Assembly (NCBI GenBank): GCA_034401795.1
Contig: CM067367.1
Location: 51,240,884-51,304,883 of the forward strand
DNA length: 64,000 nt
DNA from: Chaetoderma sp. LZ-2023a
Lineage: Eukaryota > Mollusca > Caudofoveata > Chaetodermatida > Chaetodermatidae
Direction: 5' to 3'
Shown here: positions 22,795 to 35,876 of the stretch, in pieces
Position numbering within the stretch: the first letter of the stretch is position 1
Layout of the letters: each line of letters opens with the position of its first letter
Notes under the pieces: model-generated
The model's input: the letters and a program-made list of their open reading frames with translations, nothing else
What the model was told of the DNA's origin: nothing
The model's database searches: none
Program-made: the position numbers and the translations under genes

Positions 22795-23165
22795 GAATGG
22801 ACTCTTCCAGTTTTAGCCATGCCCCGGTCATCTCTAGCTAAGCTCCACCCACATGAATTGGGATTGATCGATCCCTGAACTCCCTGACTATCAATTTCCA
22901 GAAAACTATACATGTAAGCAGTTGAACATTTTGAAATTATTTGACTGGGTCAAATTAGTTTCAAAATATTCAACAGCATCTTTATTAAATAGTAGACATA
23001 CAATTCATACAACAACGCTTAGTCATCACCAATTATGTGTTTGTGACGTACTTATCTATGTCACTCATAACATCACTGATTATGATGTCACCCTACATGT
23101 CACACGGTTATTTATGATGTAATATGACTGATGGATAAACTGGATAGATCCATTACATGGAAAAC
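22795..23165 (-). repeat. CRE-bearing MITE, reverse orientation
   Basis: Begins AATGGACTCTTCCAGTTTTA then GCCATGCCCCGG and TAAGCTCCACCC, holds one hairpin-module arm region (22920-22975), ATGATGTCACCC words, and ends CTGGATAGATCCATT. Confidence 0.7.
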
Positions 23166-23699
23166 CAAGAAATCATGTGTGTAACACTAAATTACCAGAT
23201 GTAGCACAATATTGGTCAATGCCGGGTGATATTAAAAAAGAATAAGCACATTCATTTTTAGACATCAATGGGTAATATTAGCCAATCAATCTAACTCTAC
23301 CTCGCCAGTTATCGTGAAGCAGAAGTAAGACATAGAAATCACTTGTTATTTGATAATAGTGAGATTTGTTGAATTAACGAGGAGATTGAGCAGGTGTTAG
23401 TTGTACTTGGTGGTTGGGTAAAATTTTAACAACTGACAAAAACAGATGCAGTCATCGTGGTCTGGTCAATGACCACGACCGAGACAAAATCCATGCTCTT
23501 AGTTTCCTTTAGACCACCACACATATTCCAAGCTATCGTCTGACCCAACCAACCATTACACAAACTACCTGCTCAAACTCATCAAAATGAGGTTGCAAAG
23601 CAACCACGAGGCTTGACCTTCTCACTTTGCAATGAACTATGCAGATTGATTTCAAAGATAAAATAAATATGTCATCCCTGTCATTGGAAGGAGAATGTT

Positions 23700-24540
23700 C
23701 CCAAGTTTGCATGCAGTATGGTTAACCCAACATGAGATATGAACTGCTAAGTTGAGCTAAATGCAAAATGTTATTGTTGAAAAAACCGTAAGTTTTGTCA
23801 TTATCACACTGACCTTGACCCTTTGATGCCAAGCTGAATGTACCATGCTATATCATTATAACATGTATAAGGACAACATAGCCACATTTGGGCCCTATAT
23901 GCTTAACCAAACAAGACATAAACCGCTAAGTTGAATTAAACGAAAAATGTTGTTGAAAAAACTAAGTTTTACCAATGACACAGTAGCCATAACCATTTGA
24001 TACCAATGTGTCGTGTCATGCCCTCTCATTATAAAGAAGCATGTGTACAAGTTTGCGTCTAGTATGATTCATAAGCAAACATGAGATATGAATGACAAAT
24101 GTTAAATAACAATTTTTACTTTTGATTGCAAGATCATTGTTATGCCCTCTCATTAAAAGGAAGTACATGTATGTGTTCAATTTTGGGTCCAGTATGGTAA
24201 ACCAAACATGAGATATGAACTGCTAAGTTGAGCTAAGCACAACATGTTAATGTTAAAAAAAGATTTTTACCAATGAAAAATTGTCTGACATTTGACATTT
24301 GGAGCCCAAGGTCATTGTGTGAAGCCCTATCATACTAAAGAAGTAGGCATCCAGGGTTGGGTCCACAAGGATTAACCAGACATGGGATATGTACTGCTAA
24401 GTGGAGATAATTGCAAAATATTAATGATGAAAAATGTTTTTACCAAGGTCGCAATGACCATGACCTTTTAGACCAAGATAATTTTTCATGTCCTTTCATT
24501 ATAAGAAAGCATGTGTCCAAGTTTGGGTCCAGTTGAGGCG
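23700..24540 (+). repeat. ~170-bp tandem array (CATGAGATATGAACTGCTAA)
   Basis: Five units with AACCAAACATGAGATATGAA-CTGCTAAGTTGAG, starting near 23725, 23895, 24075, 24200 and 24375. Each is followed by TGTT...GAAAAA, TTTTACCA, GACC.TTGA and TCATTATAA, then AAGTTTGGGTCCAG. Monomers are 20-30% diverged by eye. The array ends about 100 bp from the EXOC8 exon at 24640. Confidence 0.75.
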
Positions 24541-24639
24541 AGTATCAAAATGGCCAGCATTACTTTTTAAACTCGAGATAAAAACACCAACTATTGATCT
24601 CAAAAGACAACCAATCTTCAAAGTTAAGTTCGAACATAC

Positions 24640-24793
24640 CTTTGCTTTTGCACTGTCTGTTTGGTACATGCGCGTGTCAGGAAACATGAGTATCTTGAAA
24701 GCATTCTTGACAGGACCAACATCACGCACATTAACAACAGCCAGACTGTCCAGCTCATAAAGGCCCTGAAATCTGTATCGCACTGGTCCTCGT
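24640..24793 (-). CDS. EXOC8: EXOC8 (Exo84) internal exon, PH-domain core
   Basis: A 154-bp minus-strand exon with acceptor TTTTTATTAACAG and donor AAAG|GTATGT. It encodes RGPVRYRFQGLYELDSLAVV, NVRDVGPVKNAFKILMFPD and TRMYQTDSAKAK. This aligns along its full length with human EXOC8 RYNALYSLDGLAVVNV ... KLLMFPESRIFQAENAKIK, i.e. the central strands of the PH domain that binds Ral GTPase and phosphoinositides. The first base completes the AGA codon begun in the 44080 exon. The intron upstream is 19.3 kb and carries the nested retrotransposons; correct splicing across it would be needed to make the protein. Confidence 0.97.
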
Positions 24794-24943
24794 CTGTTAA
24801 TAAAAAATAATTTTTGGGGTCCGTCTTCATGAAGAGCGCCTAAGTTACGCACTTGCCTAACTGCTTGCACCTATTTAGACCCGACTACACCGTATTTATG
24901 AATATGCAGCTATATATTCATCTAATGAAGGTGAATACAAACC

Positions 24944-25386
24944 AGGGCATAATTTATCTGGTATCGCATCTCAATTTGCTACACATATTTAAGCGGTTGC
25001 TATGCATTCTGCAACATGCATAGCTGTATCTGCTATGCAAAATTTGTACGCGATTGCAATTTATCGTTGATTTTCAAAATTCTATCATTAACTCTTTTAA
25101 GAACAAATCCCTGAAAAAGTACATTCTTTACAATGTATCCCATATTTTGTTGAATATTTTGAAATTAATATGACTGGAAGCCATTGCTGCCTAAGGCAGC
25201 AATGGCTACCAGTCATATTAATTTCAAAATATTCAACAACTTTCCTATTTATTTGCTCTGAGTTTCAGATACAGGGAATTTATCGGTGAAAGAGTTGATT
25301 GCTATACATTTTTGCCGATAGCTTTACAATTTATAGTTTGCATAGCGATACATGCTACGCAAATATCAAATTCTAAATTATGCCCT
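24944..25386 (+). repeat. 443-bp MITE with AGGGCATAATTT ends and hairpin core
   Basis: Both ends read AGGGCATAATTTA inward. The inner flanks are a diverged inverted pair (GCTATGCATTCTGCAA / TTGCATAGCGATACATGC). The centre is a hairpin-family module (25149-25240). A second, reversed copy occupies 49019-49440. Confidence 0.8.
25149..25240. repeat. Hairpin-family module, near-perfect 92-bp palindrome
   Basis: GTTGAATATTTTGAAATTAA-TATGACTGGAAGCCATTGCT-GCC meets its complement across TAAG; one visible mismatch. Confidence 0.9.
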
Positions 25387-25545
25387 GCAAACTTAGATAG
25401 GGTTTTACTTACTCCATGTTTACACATATTTTCATACCCTTTGTGAATACAGCCACTGGAGGGTACATGGCATTCTATTTCATAAGAGATGTTTTTCAGA
25501 CCATCAAATTTTATGAGAACGAAACGCTTGTTTCCCTGGAGGTTA

Positions 25546-25940
25546 CCCGAATGGACCTTTCCAGATTTAGCTATGCCCCGCCCATCTCTAGTTAAGCTCC
25601 ACCCACACCTCGCTCATATTGGGATCGATCAATCTCTGAAATCCCTGACTATCAATTTCCAGAAAACTATGCAGGTAAGCAGTTGAAAGTGTTGAAACTA
25701 ATTTGACTGGGTGCTGTTGCTGCCATAGGCAGCAACACAGCCCAGTAAAATTAGTTTCAAAGTATTCAACAGCATGTTTATTAAATAGCAAAGACATACA
25801 ATTCGTACGTGTCAGACTATTAAGCATTAAAGACAGACTATTTTGAATCATTCATGACATCATGATTATGATGTCAGCCTACACATCATGTAGTTGATTA
25901 TGACATCATATGATGGATGGATAAACTGGAAAGGTGAATT
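25546..25940 (-). repeat. CRE-bearing MITE, reverse orientation, with hairpin core
   Basis: Runs from GAATGGACCTTTCCAGATTT through GCCCCGCCCATC, the hairpin (25684-25772), GACATCATGATTATGATGTC and ends AAACTGGAAAGGTGAATT. A best-preserved reverse copy. Confidence 0.8.
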
Positions 25941-25979
25941 GAAATTACGACGACTGATTTTTCGTTCGTCATAATACTG

Positions 25980-26320
25980 AGCAGATAACCCTATACACAA
26001 TCAAGACAACATGCAGTGTTTCCCACATCACCCTGAAATCTGGGAGTCCCACGCCAAAATCTGGGGGTTTCACGTTAGATTTTGTGGTTATTTTTTTATG
26101 TAAAAACCTAAAATTAATTAACATTTAACAATCATACAAGATTTTCAGGTATCCCATGGGATTCACTGCCTTTACATTTGGGGGTCCCAAGTTGCATTTT
26201 GAGGGTCTATACCCACCAAGGACCCTTATGAGAATCCCTGACAACATGTAATTAAACTACATTAACACTTTCACAGGAATGACCAGATACAAGAAATCTC
26301 TCTCATGCATAAAAAATAAA
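25980..26320. other. No gene seen
   Basis: Contains a short direct repetition of the words CTGGGAGTCCCACG / CTGGGGGTTTCACG (about 26040-26075) and otherwise anonymous AT-rich sequence. Confidence 0.5.
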
Positions 26321-26465
26321 GCTGAATATTTTGAAAATAATTTGACTGGAAGCCATTGCTAATTTGAAAAAGTATGATTGGAACACATTGCTGTCTATGG
26401 CAGTAAATGGCTGCCTTAGACACCAATGTCTTCCAGTCAACATCGTTTCAAAATATTCAACAGTT
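26320..26465. repeat. Hairpin-family module with internal duplication
   Basis: Starts GCTGAATATTTTGAAAATAA, repeats part of the arm (ATTTGAAAAAGTATGATTGG), and closes CATCGTTTCAAAATATTCAA-CAG. Confidence 0.65.
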
Positions 26466-26590
26466 TTCCTGTATGTTTGCCCAAGAATTGAAACACAAGT
26501 AGAGATTGGTGAAGCAATGATATACTAATATATGCGTAAAGCACGTAACCGAAGTCACATAAAATGGTAGTCACTAAAGACAGCCACCAC

Positions 26591-26822
26591 TAACCCTTTC
26601 ATGATGAAGCCGGCCAAAACCGGCCTCTGAAGCGGTCTTGAGGAAAGTCCATTTGCAGGCCAAGAGATTATTTTTGAAATGTTACCACTGAAATGACTGG
26701 CTCAGTAACCGAGCCAGCCATTCCAGTGGTAAATTTTCAAAAATAATCTCTTGGCCTGAAAATGAACATTCAATAGGGAAATAGTTTGATTTTCTTGACC
26801 AAATTTAGACATTAAAGGATTT
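26591..26822. repeat. TTAA-type palindromic MITE, well-preserved copy
   Basis: Core AAATGACTGGCTCAGTAACC-GAGCCAGCCATTCCAGTGG, outer arms CCGGCCAAAACCGGCC on one side and GATTTTCTTGACCAAATTT on the other; ends AACCCTTTCA and CATTAAAGG. Confidence 0.8.
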
Positions 26823-26867
26823 AAATGATGAACCCTTGTAATTCTAGTCTCCCAATTTCATGATGTA

Positions 26868-29135
26868 TGTATGTATGATTACTGTATTCTGTGGCTGTAG
26901 TAGTAGAAACATCCTACAGCTGCAATCACTCCTTCGCTTTTGCCCACTATGTCTTGTCCTCAGCAGAAATCCTTAGCTTCCTCAGGTCCATTCTTGACTT
27001 GAGTGTACCGTATTACCGTATCTTGTATAGTGCATCGTTGGAAAATATGCTGTCTGGCCATCGGTGTCCAGTGATGGTGCATAGGTGTTTGCGGTGGCAG
27101 GTATCGAGTTTGTCTAGAGCTGCCTTTGGAGCTGCCGAGCTGTTACAGTTATATAGCATTAAGGATACACAGGTTGCATTGCATAAACGTAGCCTCTTTA
27201 TCAAGGTAAACTTTGATCTACGAATCCAGAGCTTCCAGAAGGATTGGAAAGCTATGTTCCCCATGACGCAGCATGCAGAAATGTCAGCAGTACTGCAAAG
27301 CAGTGAGCCCATGATTTTACTTTTCCTCCATAGTTCGCCGCCACGAAGTGGGTCGTCATTTTCTATAGTTTCATGCCAGATATATGTGGGTAAACTCTGT
27401 TTTGGATTCATTCATAAAGAGATTCTCAATTTTTAGTTTGCTTGCAGCTATGGGGAGAAGTTCGTCAAGGGGTTTCTGTTCCTCGTCTATGAACTCCACA
27501 TCATCGGCATATTCCATCTCTAGCGGCATGCCCAGTATTGACACTGGGGTGGGGGTGGGGGTGGGGGGGGGGTTGGTCTTGTGGAACTTTCCCCCCACAG
27601 ATTTCAATGTGGCAGCAAGGTTGCAGGTGAAAAGCATCGGAGAGAGACCATCTCCCTATGGGGAGCCGATTGATGTCTCAAACTCTACTAACTTCACTGA
27701 CTTGACTCGTACTCTCAGCTTGGTGTCTGCAAGCAGTAGTCTCACAGCCATAGCTCATCTTCATAGCAACTGGCCTGGCGTAGTACATCTAGGATCTTTG
27801 AACGTTTATTTGTGTCGAAGGCTCGTGGGAAGTCCCAGTGTTTGGACATGACTACCGACACAAGCATGCGTTGAGCCCATACAATGTCTGCGCAGCTGCG
27901 TCCACGTTTGAAGCCACTTTGACATGATCCGGTGAAGTAATCGATCTTGTCTCAGATGTGGCATAGAGTAACATTGGATAGGACTTTCTGTATGCTGTTG
28001 AGGAGCACAATGGGCCGCAGATTGGCTGGGGGGCCCAGGTGGCTTCTTGGGCTTGGGTAGTGCGATAAGGGTGCCTTGGCCTACAGTGTCGATGGGAAGG
28101 TGGTGCATAAAAGCTGAATTGATTAGGTGCGTGATCGCTTTTGAGATAATGTCACTTGCATATTCGAATAGTTCATTGCTCATGCCATCAGGACCAGATG
28201 CACGTCCATTTTTCAGGGCTTTAAGTGCCTTCTCAACTTCTGCTGTTTTAATTGGTGTTAGTAATGGCCTGGGGTCTCCTGAGAACGGGTGCAAGGACTC
28301 ATCATCGTTGTCAGTGAACTGTTCCTTGAACCATTCTCGGATCGCCTCAGCTTTTCCCTGGTCAGTCCCGATAAAGAGTCCTTCAGAGTTGTGTACAGTG
28401 AGTGGTGGTGTGTAGTCACTAACTCTTAGGGCTTGGGCTGCCCGAAACATTTTGTGACAGTCATCCGTGGCAGTGATTTCATCTGTTAGGGAGTCTGCCT
28501 GTTGAATAGCAAGATCTTTTAAGCGTTCGCTAATGTGGCGCAGAATAATATTGCGCTCCCGGCGTAATTTGGTGCGGTCTTCACTTTAGCCACTTTGATA
28601 GATGCGTAGCCATAACGCTTTCTGCTCTGCTGACAGTTTTACTACTAGAGGGTCGTCAGTATACCTAGTTTGGTTGTTTTTAAGTACACCTATGGTGCTG
28701 GTAGCGGATGATTCCATAGATTTCAGTATTTTAGTTAGGACTTCGTTTGGATCGGAGCTGACATCGATGTTAGCTATCTGCTCCCCGAGGGCTTTTTTGT
28801 ATGACATTTGAGTGTCAGTGTCACTGATGAGCTTGGGTAGGTTGTAGGTGACTCAACCCTCTTGCCTGGTATGGTGATTATATATTAGGTAGAGATCGTT
28901 CATCTGAAGGCATGTAATGACTAGCTTATGGTCAGAATTGAGGTCTGTGCCTCCATACGAACGAGCGTTCCGGAGTAAGGATTTTGCTTCTGTCTTGCAT
29001 AATATGAAGTTTATTTGGTTGAAGACAGCTGTTTTAGCCTTAGAACCTTTTGGGGCTTTGCGATCAGTAATGTGTCCAGCCCATGTTGTCTGGTGATGGC
29101 ATGGGTGTTTGAATTTCATGATAGCTATGGCAGTA
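26868..29135 (-). mobile_element. LINE (EN-RT, RTE-like), 5'-truncated and decayed
   Basis: On the minus strand, from right to left: the end of an endonuclease domain (FNQINFIL, then ARSYGGTDLNSDHKLVI) near 28900-29030; RT fingers (VEKALKALKNGRASGPDGMS) near 28190-28260; the YADD catalytic box (MEYADDVEF) near 27510; and a C-terminal tail (RLRLCNATCVSLMLY, ITGHRWPDSI) near 27050-27200. Frames change several times and stops interrupt. Compared with 51902-52715, about 200 bp are missing just after 27007, and the fragment begins abruptly at a hairpin repeat on its 5' side. The 3' end runs into short CATA-type repeats. Not functional. Confidence 0.85.
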
Positions 29136-29234
29136 TAGTATATATGGCATTCTATTTGGTGAAATAACATAAAAAATATGTATTTCAGACAATAAAATCT
29201 TATGTGAACAAAACGACTGTTTCCTTGGAGGTTA

Positions 29235-29325
29235 TAACAGGAAAGGTGTTGTAAATTTTGAGCATAATTTAACTGGAACCTGTTGCAGCTCCCAGTCAAA
29301 TTAGTTTCTAAATATTTAACAGAAT
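29235..29325. repeat. Hairpin-family module, decayed
   Basis: GTGTTGTAAATTTTGAGC ... TTAACTGGAACCTGTTGC faces CTCCCAGTCAAATTAGTTTC and TAAATATTTAACAG. Confidence 0.6.
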
Positions 29326-29439
29326 ATTCCCTACATAATTTCTGGTCAGGACAGGCTAGTGTTAAGGAACCAACTTGAATCCTATCACTCATGAATTCCC
29401 CGTATCTCACTTTCAAGATCACCCACCATATAGGAAAAT

Positions 29440-29530
29440 TGTTGAATATTTTGAAATTAATTTGACTGGAAGTCATTGCTGCTTAAGGCATCAATGACCC
29501 AGTCAAATTAATTTCAAAATATTCAACAGA
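29440..29530. repeat. Hairpin-family module, good copy
   Basis: TTGTTGAATATTTTGAAATT ... GGAAGTCATTGCTGC faces GCATCAATGACCCAGTCAAA ... TTTCAAAATATTCAACAG. Confidence 0.8.
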
Positions 29531-29767
29531 ATAAGTTTTATACATGTATCGTATAGAATCTACTTTTTCAGGGATTTGTTGTTGAAAGGGCTAAGGTGCC
29601 ACTGGAATTACAATGGTTAACCATTGAATGGCATAGTCAGCCAAAACCAGCCTCTGCAGTCACCTCGATAAATGTACAAGTACATGTCATGAAGACTATT
29701 TTTGAAAATTTACCACTGGCATCACTGGCTCGATAAGCACTTATCGGAGCCAGGCATTCGTGTGAAT

Positions 29768-32700
29768 AAACGAAATTATGGATTTCATTTTTTCACGAGA
29801 AAGTTGATACTTACCTCCGTAATACTCCTTGATATTGCTAAATATCGGCTTTCACTCAATAAACACTCAGATTAAAAAAGTTAGGTGTCCCTACTGGGCA
29901 GGTAGTCAGATGACAGTCTGGTGGATGTTAGCCCCACCACCGCGCATGCGCAGACTAGTACTTCCTCTGACTAATTTATTGGCTGACACTATGCAACTTT
30001 ACAAGAGCCTGAAGACCGAGCCTCTGTGGGGTGGAGAGGCCGGGTCCGTATTAGGGAGGTAAGTATCAACTCTCTCGTGAAAAAAGAAATCCGTGATTTC
30101 GTATACTTACCTCCCTAATACTCGTTGATATTGCCAGAATTCGACAGGGAATTCGGCGGGAGGGAGGCGAGGTCAAAAGACCAGCTCTTCCCTATGCGCT
30201 TTTCTGCGTTTAAGGCACTAAAACTTCTGAAATTGTGTGGAAACACAATCAGGAATAGATTTGAACATTGGCTAACACAACCGATGGCTGAGAGATGACC
30301 ATATGTCATATGCGCTCCCCCCCCTCTTCTTGGGAGGAAGACTGAATGACCTCAATGTCCCATACGCTCTCTAAGTACAAGTGCCATGTACTATAGGACA
30401 TTAAACGAAAAGGCTTCATTTTCGTATACTCTCAATAATGAACCACAAAAAACACGTACCATCACCATATTCATAATAACGAAGGGTCACGTGACATTAC
30501 AATTAACCATGGACAACACATACACAAGACTGACCTTGTGGAAGATGGTTGCTGTCATCATCTCCCCATTGGTGGAGACTGATGCAGTCCAAAAAAGTGG
30601 ATGTTTCCATTGATTAAATGTGAAATATATAAAAAATGAGGATACCTCATCAAAATATGTACACCTAGATTAGCTTTTCAAAATCGATAAGGCGAGAGGA
30701 TTCGAGGTGTCACGGAGATAATGGCTGGTAAAACTTGACTCACAGTGCCACTGAGCTACTGACATAATGTCATCCACAGGAACCCCATTAAATAGGGCAG
30801 TGGAAGCCACTACGCCCCGGACACTGTGAGCCTTGGCCATGTCAACTTGTTTACCTGTGGCGGATTTATGGCAAAATTTAATACACTCTACAATCCACCT
30901 GGAAATGGTGTCCTTTGACGCCCTGCCATGGGGTTCAATATAAGACAACCATAATGCTGTAGGGTCCATCCACCATTCCTGAGTACGTTGTTTGTATCGG
31001 TTTAATGCTCGGACTGGACACCATGCTTTTGAATTAGGATCATATCTAGTCAAAACTAGTAAAAATATAGGTTGACCTGGATATTTCAGACTGGTTTTTA
31101 GCCATGAAATTTATCCTAGGTAGAAGCATAATGCCTTCCCCTGTAACCACAAAATGGTCTGCCTCGGCTGATAAGTCATGAATCTCACTTCTATGTCTAG
31201 CCGAGGCCGCAGCAATTAAAAATACAGTTTTAAGTGTCAACATTTTCATAGAAATGGAACTTAGTGGTTCAAACGGCCTATCAGCTAGTACCTGAAGCAC
31301 TAGTGATAAACTCCAAGACGGAATCACTGGGGGATTCCTTGGTCTTAGATTGCCCATGCCTTTGATTAAAGTATTTAATGTATTTACTTCATCACTTCCC
31401 CTATTAGCCAAGCAAGGGATAACTGTAATTAAAGCTGACTTATAGCCAGCAATAGAGTTAGGCTTGAGGCTATAGGCATCATACAGATGACAGAGGCAAT
31501 CGGCTACTACCTGAATAGATGAATCCATTGGATTAATACATCTTTTTGAGCACCATTCTGCAAATCTGTTGATTTTATAATTATATGCTCTGGAGGTTGA
31601 CCCCCTCCTGGCTTTTGCCATGAACATGGCTGCTTGCTCAGAAAAGCCCTCCTTAATTCTAGATTCCTTGACAACATCCACACAGTCAATTGGAACATTG
31701 ACGGATTGTTGTGAAGGGTCTTGCCCTGGAAGATAATATTGTCCATCAGAGGCAGAGGAACCCGATTGCAGACCAGAAGGACAAGCAGATCCGTATACCA
31801 TGATCGGCGTGGCCAATTTGGGGCGATCAGAAGCACTTGGCATTCCTCCTGTCTGATTTTCTGAAGAATTTTTGGAATCAGGATTGCTGGAGGGAATGCA
31901 TATGCATACATTCCCACCCAGCTGATAGCTAATGCATCTGTTGCGATAGCGCTCGGATCTGGAATCGGAGAGACGTACGTCGTCATCTTCGCATTCTTCT
32001 TCGTTGCGAATAAATCTATGTTGGGTTTCCCCCAGTGGTTGAACAGACAATCCGCCACACATTGATTTAGTTGCCATTCCGTAGGTAAAACACTTATCCT
32101 TCGGTTCAATGAGTCTGCTAGCAGATTTAACCTTTCCGGAATATGAACTGCTTTCAAGGAAATCCTGTGATTCAGGCACCAGCAAAGCAGTTTCCATGTC
32201 ATCATACAGAGACTGGGCGACTTCGTTCTGCCCTGGCGGTTTATGTAAGTCACTACTGTTGAGTTGTCTGATCGTATTAGAACACTCTTGCCCTGAACTT
32301 TCTGTAAGAAATGTTCCAGGCCCAGGACTACTGCTCGTAATTCCAGTAGATTTATATGTTCCTTGACTGTTCCAGATTCCAAAGCCCTGATATCATGGAT
32401 TCTTCCAGGCAAGCTCCCCACCCCTCCATCCATGCATCTGTATACATCGTTAACTGAGGGTGAGGAGGGGTTAGCATCACCCCTTCCAGGAGATTCTCTG
32501 TTTTCAACCACCATTGCAGGTGGTGAATTAAAGGCTCCAGCACTGACACGTTTGAGTCCAGTGAGCCTGTACTCTGGGTCCATTGTGTCATGAGAAATAA
32601 CTGGATCGGCTACCTGCGTAAGGCCGCCTGAGGAATGACTGGTTCCAGAGAAACCATCAACTCCAGCATTATCAGGTAAACCTGTGCCAAGACATGATGA

Positions 32701-35700
32701 CACTGACCGTATTACTGAGATGAGGACTTGTACCCTCTCCTGAGTAGGATAAACATATCCTATCTCCAGATCGAAGAACATTCCCAGGTAAACAAACTTC
32801 TGGGATGGAGTCAGCTCTGATTTTTTAAAGTTGATTATCCAGCCCAAGTCTGTGCGAGTTTTCAAAACTATCTCCAGATTCGCTGATAAACTTTCCTGAT
32901 TGTGTGCTTTTAACAGCCAGTCATCTATGTACGTGTGGACTGCTATGCTTCTCCTGCGGAGGTATGCGGTAATCGCAAGAACCACCCTGGTGAAGACCCG
33001 AGGAGCTGTAGAAATTCCGAAGGGTAACACCCTGAATTCCCACTGTCTGTCCTGGAATGCGAATCTCAGGAAGTGACGGAAACTCCTCGATATTGGAATG
33101 TGGAAATAAGCATCCTTCAAATCTATTGAAGCTGTCCACATCCCCTTCTCCAACCCTGCCAACACCGATTTCACAGTCTCCATTTTGAAACTGGGTGTGT
33201 CTATGAACTTGTTCAATGGCTTGAGGTTGAGAATTGGTCTCCACCCTTCAGTGCTTTTCGTCACTAGGAACATGGTTGAATAGAAGACCGGGCAACTTTG
33301 TGCCAGGTGAATTGCTCCTTTGAGTATGAGGGAATTTATTTCCTCCTCTATACACAACCGCTGATCTGGATCTCATGGAATTTAAGTCCAGACTGGCACC
33401 AGAGACAGTCGTGATGGCGGGCCTGTTATCCAGTCGGGATGATACCTGACTGAAAGGCCATCGCAAGACTAAACGGTCCTGAGTCAACCGTTCCCACTCT
33501 TGTATGTGGTTGGCCAATCGGCCTCCCACTGGTCCATCTAGGGAGAGAGGTGGACATAAGGAGAGCATGAGTGGCACTGTCTCTTGGTGCAGATGCACTG
33601 GAGTAGCTCTTACTGTGGTAATCGCCCCATCAGGTACGATTACCACGAACAGATCCTCGCGCACCACGGCCCGCACCGTGCGCGGGCGGCTGCCTGCGCC
33701 GGAGGAGCCTGCATCCCTCTCGCTGCTGGCCGAAGCGCGCGCAGCCGTGGCTGCACTGGTGGCTGGCCTCTGACCTGGCCACCGCCACCTCGAGCCTGCA
33801 GGGGATGATATGCAGGGGGAGCTGCGCGAATGCGCTCTCTGCGGAGCACTTCAAATTGCTCACGCAATGCCCTCTGGTTATTAACCAGGGTAACCGTCTC
33901 CTGGAGGTGCCTACATCCCTCACTCCCAAAAAGACCAGGACCTGTCATAGGCGTACGCAGCAGCCTATTATACAAATCCTGGGACGGGCACAAGTTATCA
34001 AGAGCAAACGTGCGCCTCGCTCGGACACTCCTGGTTACAGACCAGGTTAAACAGTCCAAAGCCTAGTTAATTCCATCTTGGATGGCTCTCTGGACAGTCA
34101 CCGGACTAGGCTGGCGCAATGCGGATGCCATTACTACCCCTTGTAGCAGCTGTGAGACGTGCGAAAGCGCTGAGATAGGCGCCCTCGAACTCTCTTCTGC
34201 ATCGCGCAATGCGGTGTTAGCCGAATGCAAAGCATTCGAGCACAGTGCTCCCGTGTCAGACCGGGAACCTGGCCGCGTATCTTCGCCTAGCGCAGCGCGA
34301 TCAACAGCGCTTGGCTTCGGCACTACACCGTATAACTGATATTGATCAGCTACAATACGGCATCGCTTTGCCACCTCGCGAGGGGCCTTCGCTAGACGTC
34401 CATGCACCCTAATGGACGTCTCTGCCGCAGTGAACAATATGATCAACTAACGGCAGAGATGGCATAGCGGTAACAGTCGGTTTACCTGCCAGCCACGAGC
34501 GCTGGTCCCGTTGACTGGCCGACTGATCCACAGCAGGACCTGGCCTGACGTTGATTAGCCACTGACAAGCGTCAGACCAGTCTTCCTCTGTGGCCACATG
34601 CGAATGCTCTACAAGACGAGGGCCTTCCTCATCCTCCTGAGCAATCACAGGTGTATGTATGGCTGGAGGAAACGATATGCCTGGCAAGCCAGAGAAAGCA
34701 TGCTGGCCTGAAAGAACAGGCATGCCAAACTGACTGGCTTGACCAGGAGCAGGCGCCGTGGTATTGCGTGGGGAAATATCTGCCACACCACGGCCCTGGC
34801 CAGCACCAGCTACACAATCGGCAAGCCGAGGTATGTGGAAAAACTGGCCATCAGATACAGCCCGGGATACCTTCTGCGCCGTGAACGCTACTCCTGCGTG
34901 AGTAGTCCCATGGACAATTCCCCGCAAGGGGTGCACGTATGTCAATATTCCCCGCAAGGGGTGCACGTATGTCATTGTCCATGGACACAGCGCCAGAAGG
35001 AGAACCCAGAGATAATCCTCTTCTTCCTGGCCAGAAAGATTAGACTCCAGGTCAGCAAAGAATGCTAACCCGGACTGGCCAGGAAAGGTACCATAGGAGG
35101 AGCTGATACCTGCAGGGTGCGGATAAACCTGGCCTGATATGCACGCACCAGGCTCCAGCGACACCTGATCACGAACAACCGGCGCGCCAAGCCTGCTGCC
35201 AGAATCCTCATAGTGGATTTCGCCCTCTAATAGGGCCACCTCTGAATCATGGATGAAAACTGGTAGGTCCCTAGGAAGCACCGATTCAGAGGCTTATCTG
35301 CTCCGGAGCAGCTGAAGAGGACAATGAAAGATTTGACCCAGGAAGCATGCCACGAAGCAACTCTGGGACCAAATCCTTAATTGTCCTCTTCATCTCTCCC
35401 ATCATCTCAATACGGAAGGCCTCCATGTCCATAGAGGACGAGGCCTTCCTCTTACCCTTCTTACCAGAACCCTCATTCTTAACTTTCCTCTCCTCCTCCA
35501 GAGCCTTCTCTTTGGTCTGCAAAGATAGAAACTCAGACATTAGCTCCCCCACCCCCCACACACACTTTTTACAGATCTCACATTTAAGCAATGGCCCACA
35601 TGGCTGAACAGGGAGCATAAGTGAGGGGCGAATCTATCCTTGATAAATCTTCCACATGATGGACAGGCACACCTCTGAAACAAGCCAGAGGACGAAGACA

Positions 35701-35836
35701 ATGAGTAATCCAGTTATTGAATTAGAAAACTCAAAACCAAATATAAACAAGGAGGCTGGTGGCCATAAAGACCCAAGCTAATAATAAAACTGCGTTGGAC
35801 AAAACTTTTAAATGATAGTAAGGCGCAAGGCTGATT
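29768..35836 (-). mobile_element. Outer DIRS retrotransposon, 3' and main part (older, broken)
   Basis: A tyrosine-recombinase retrotransposon of the DIRS order, coding on the minus strand, so its 3' end is at the left. It holds the right-hand inverted terminal repeat (from 29768), the internal complementary region (about 30053-30135), recombinase (about 30670-32000), RT, RNase H and MT-like part (about 31500-33360) and gag-like part (about 33640-35620). It looks broken, with roughly five or six breaks, mostly in the gag-like part. The terminal repeats differ from each other at about ten of 155 positions by eye, so it is clearly older than the copy inserted in it. Its 5' end continues at 42852-43820. 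Confidence 0.9.
30053..30135. repeat. Internal complementary region of the outer DIRS copy
   Basis: GGGAGGTAAGTATCAACTCT ... is the complement of the extreme left end (29768-29820), and ATACTTACCTCCCTAATACT ... the complement of the extreme right end (43770-43805). Joining of the two ends in one place is the DIRS hallmark. Confidence 0.8.
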
Positions 35837-35876
35837 AAACGAAATCAAGGATTTCTTTTTTCACGAGAGAGTTGAT

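Noticed and set aside
33504-34339. Several plus-strand frames across the outer DIRS copy
   Set aside because: They are antisense shadows of the GC-richer gag-like part of the element.
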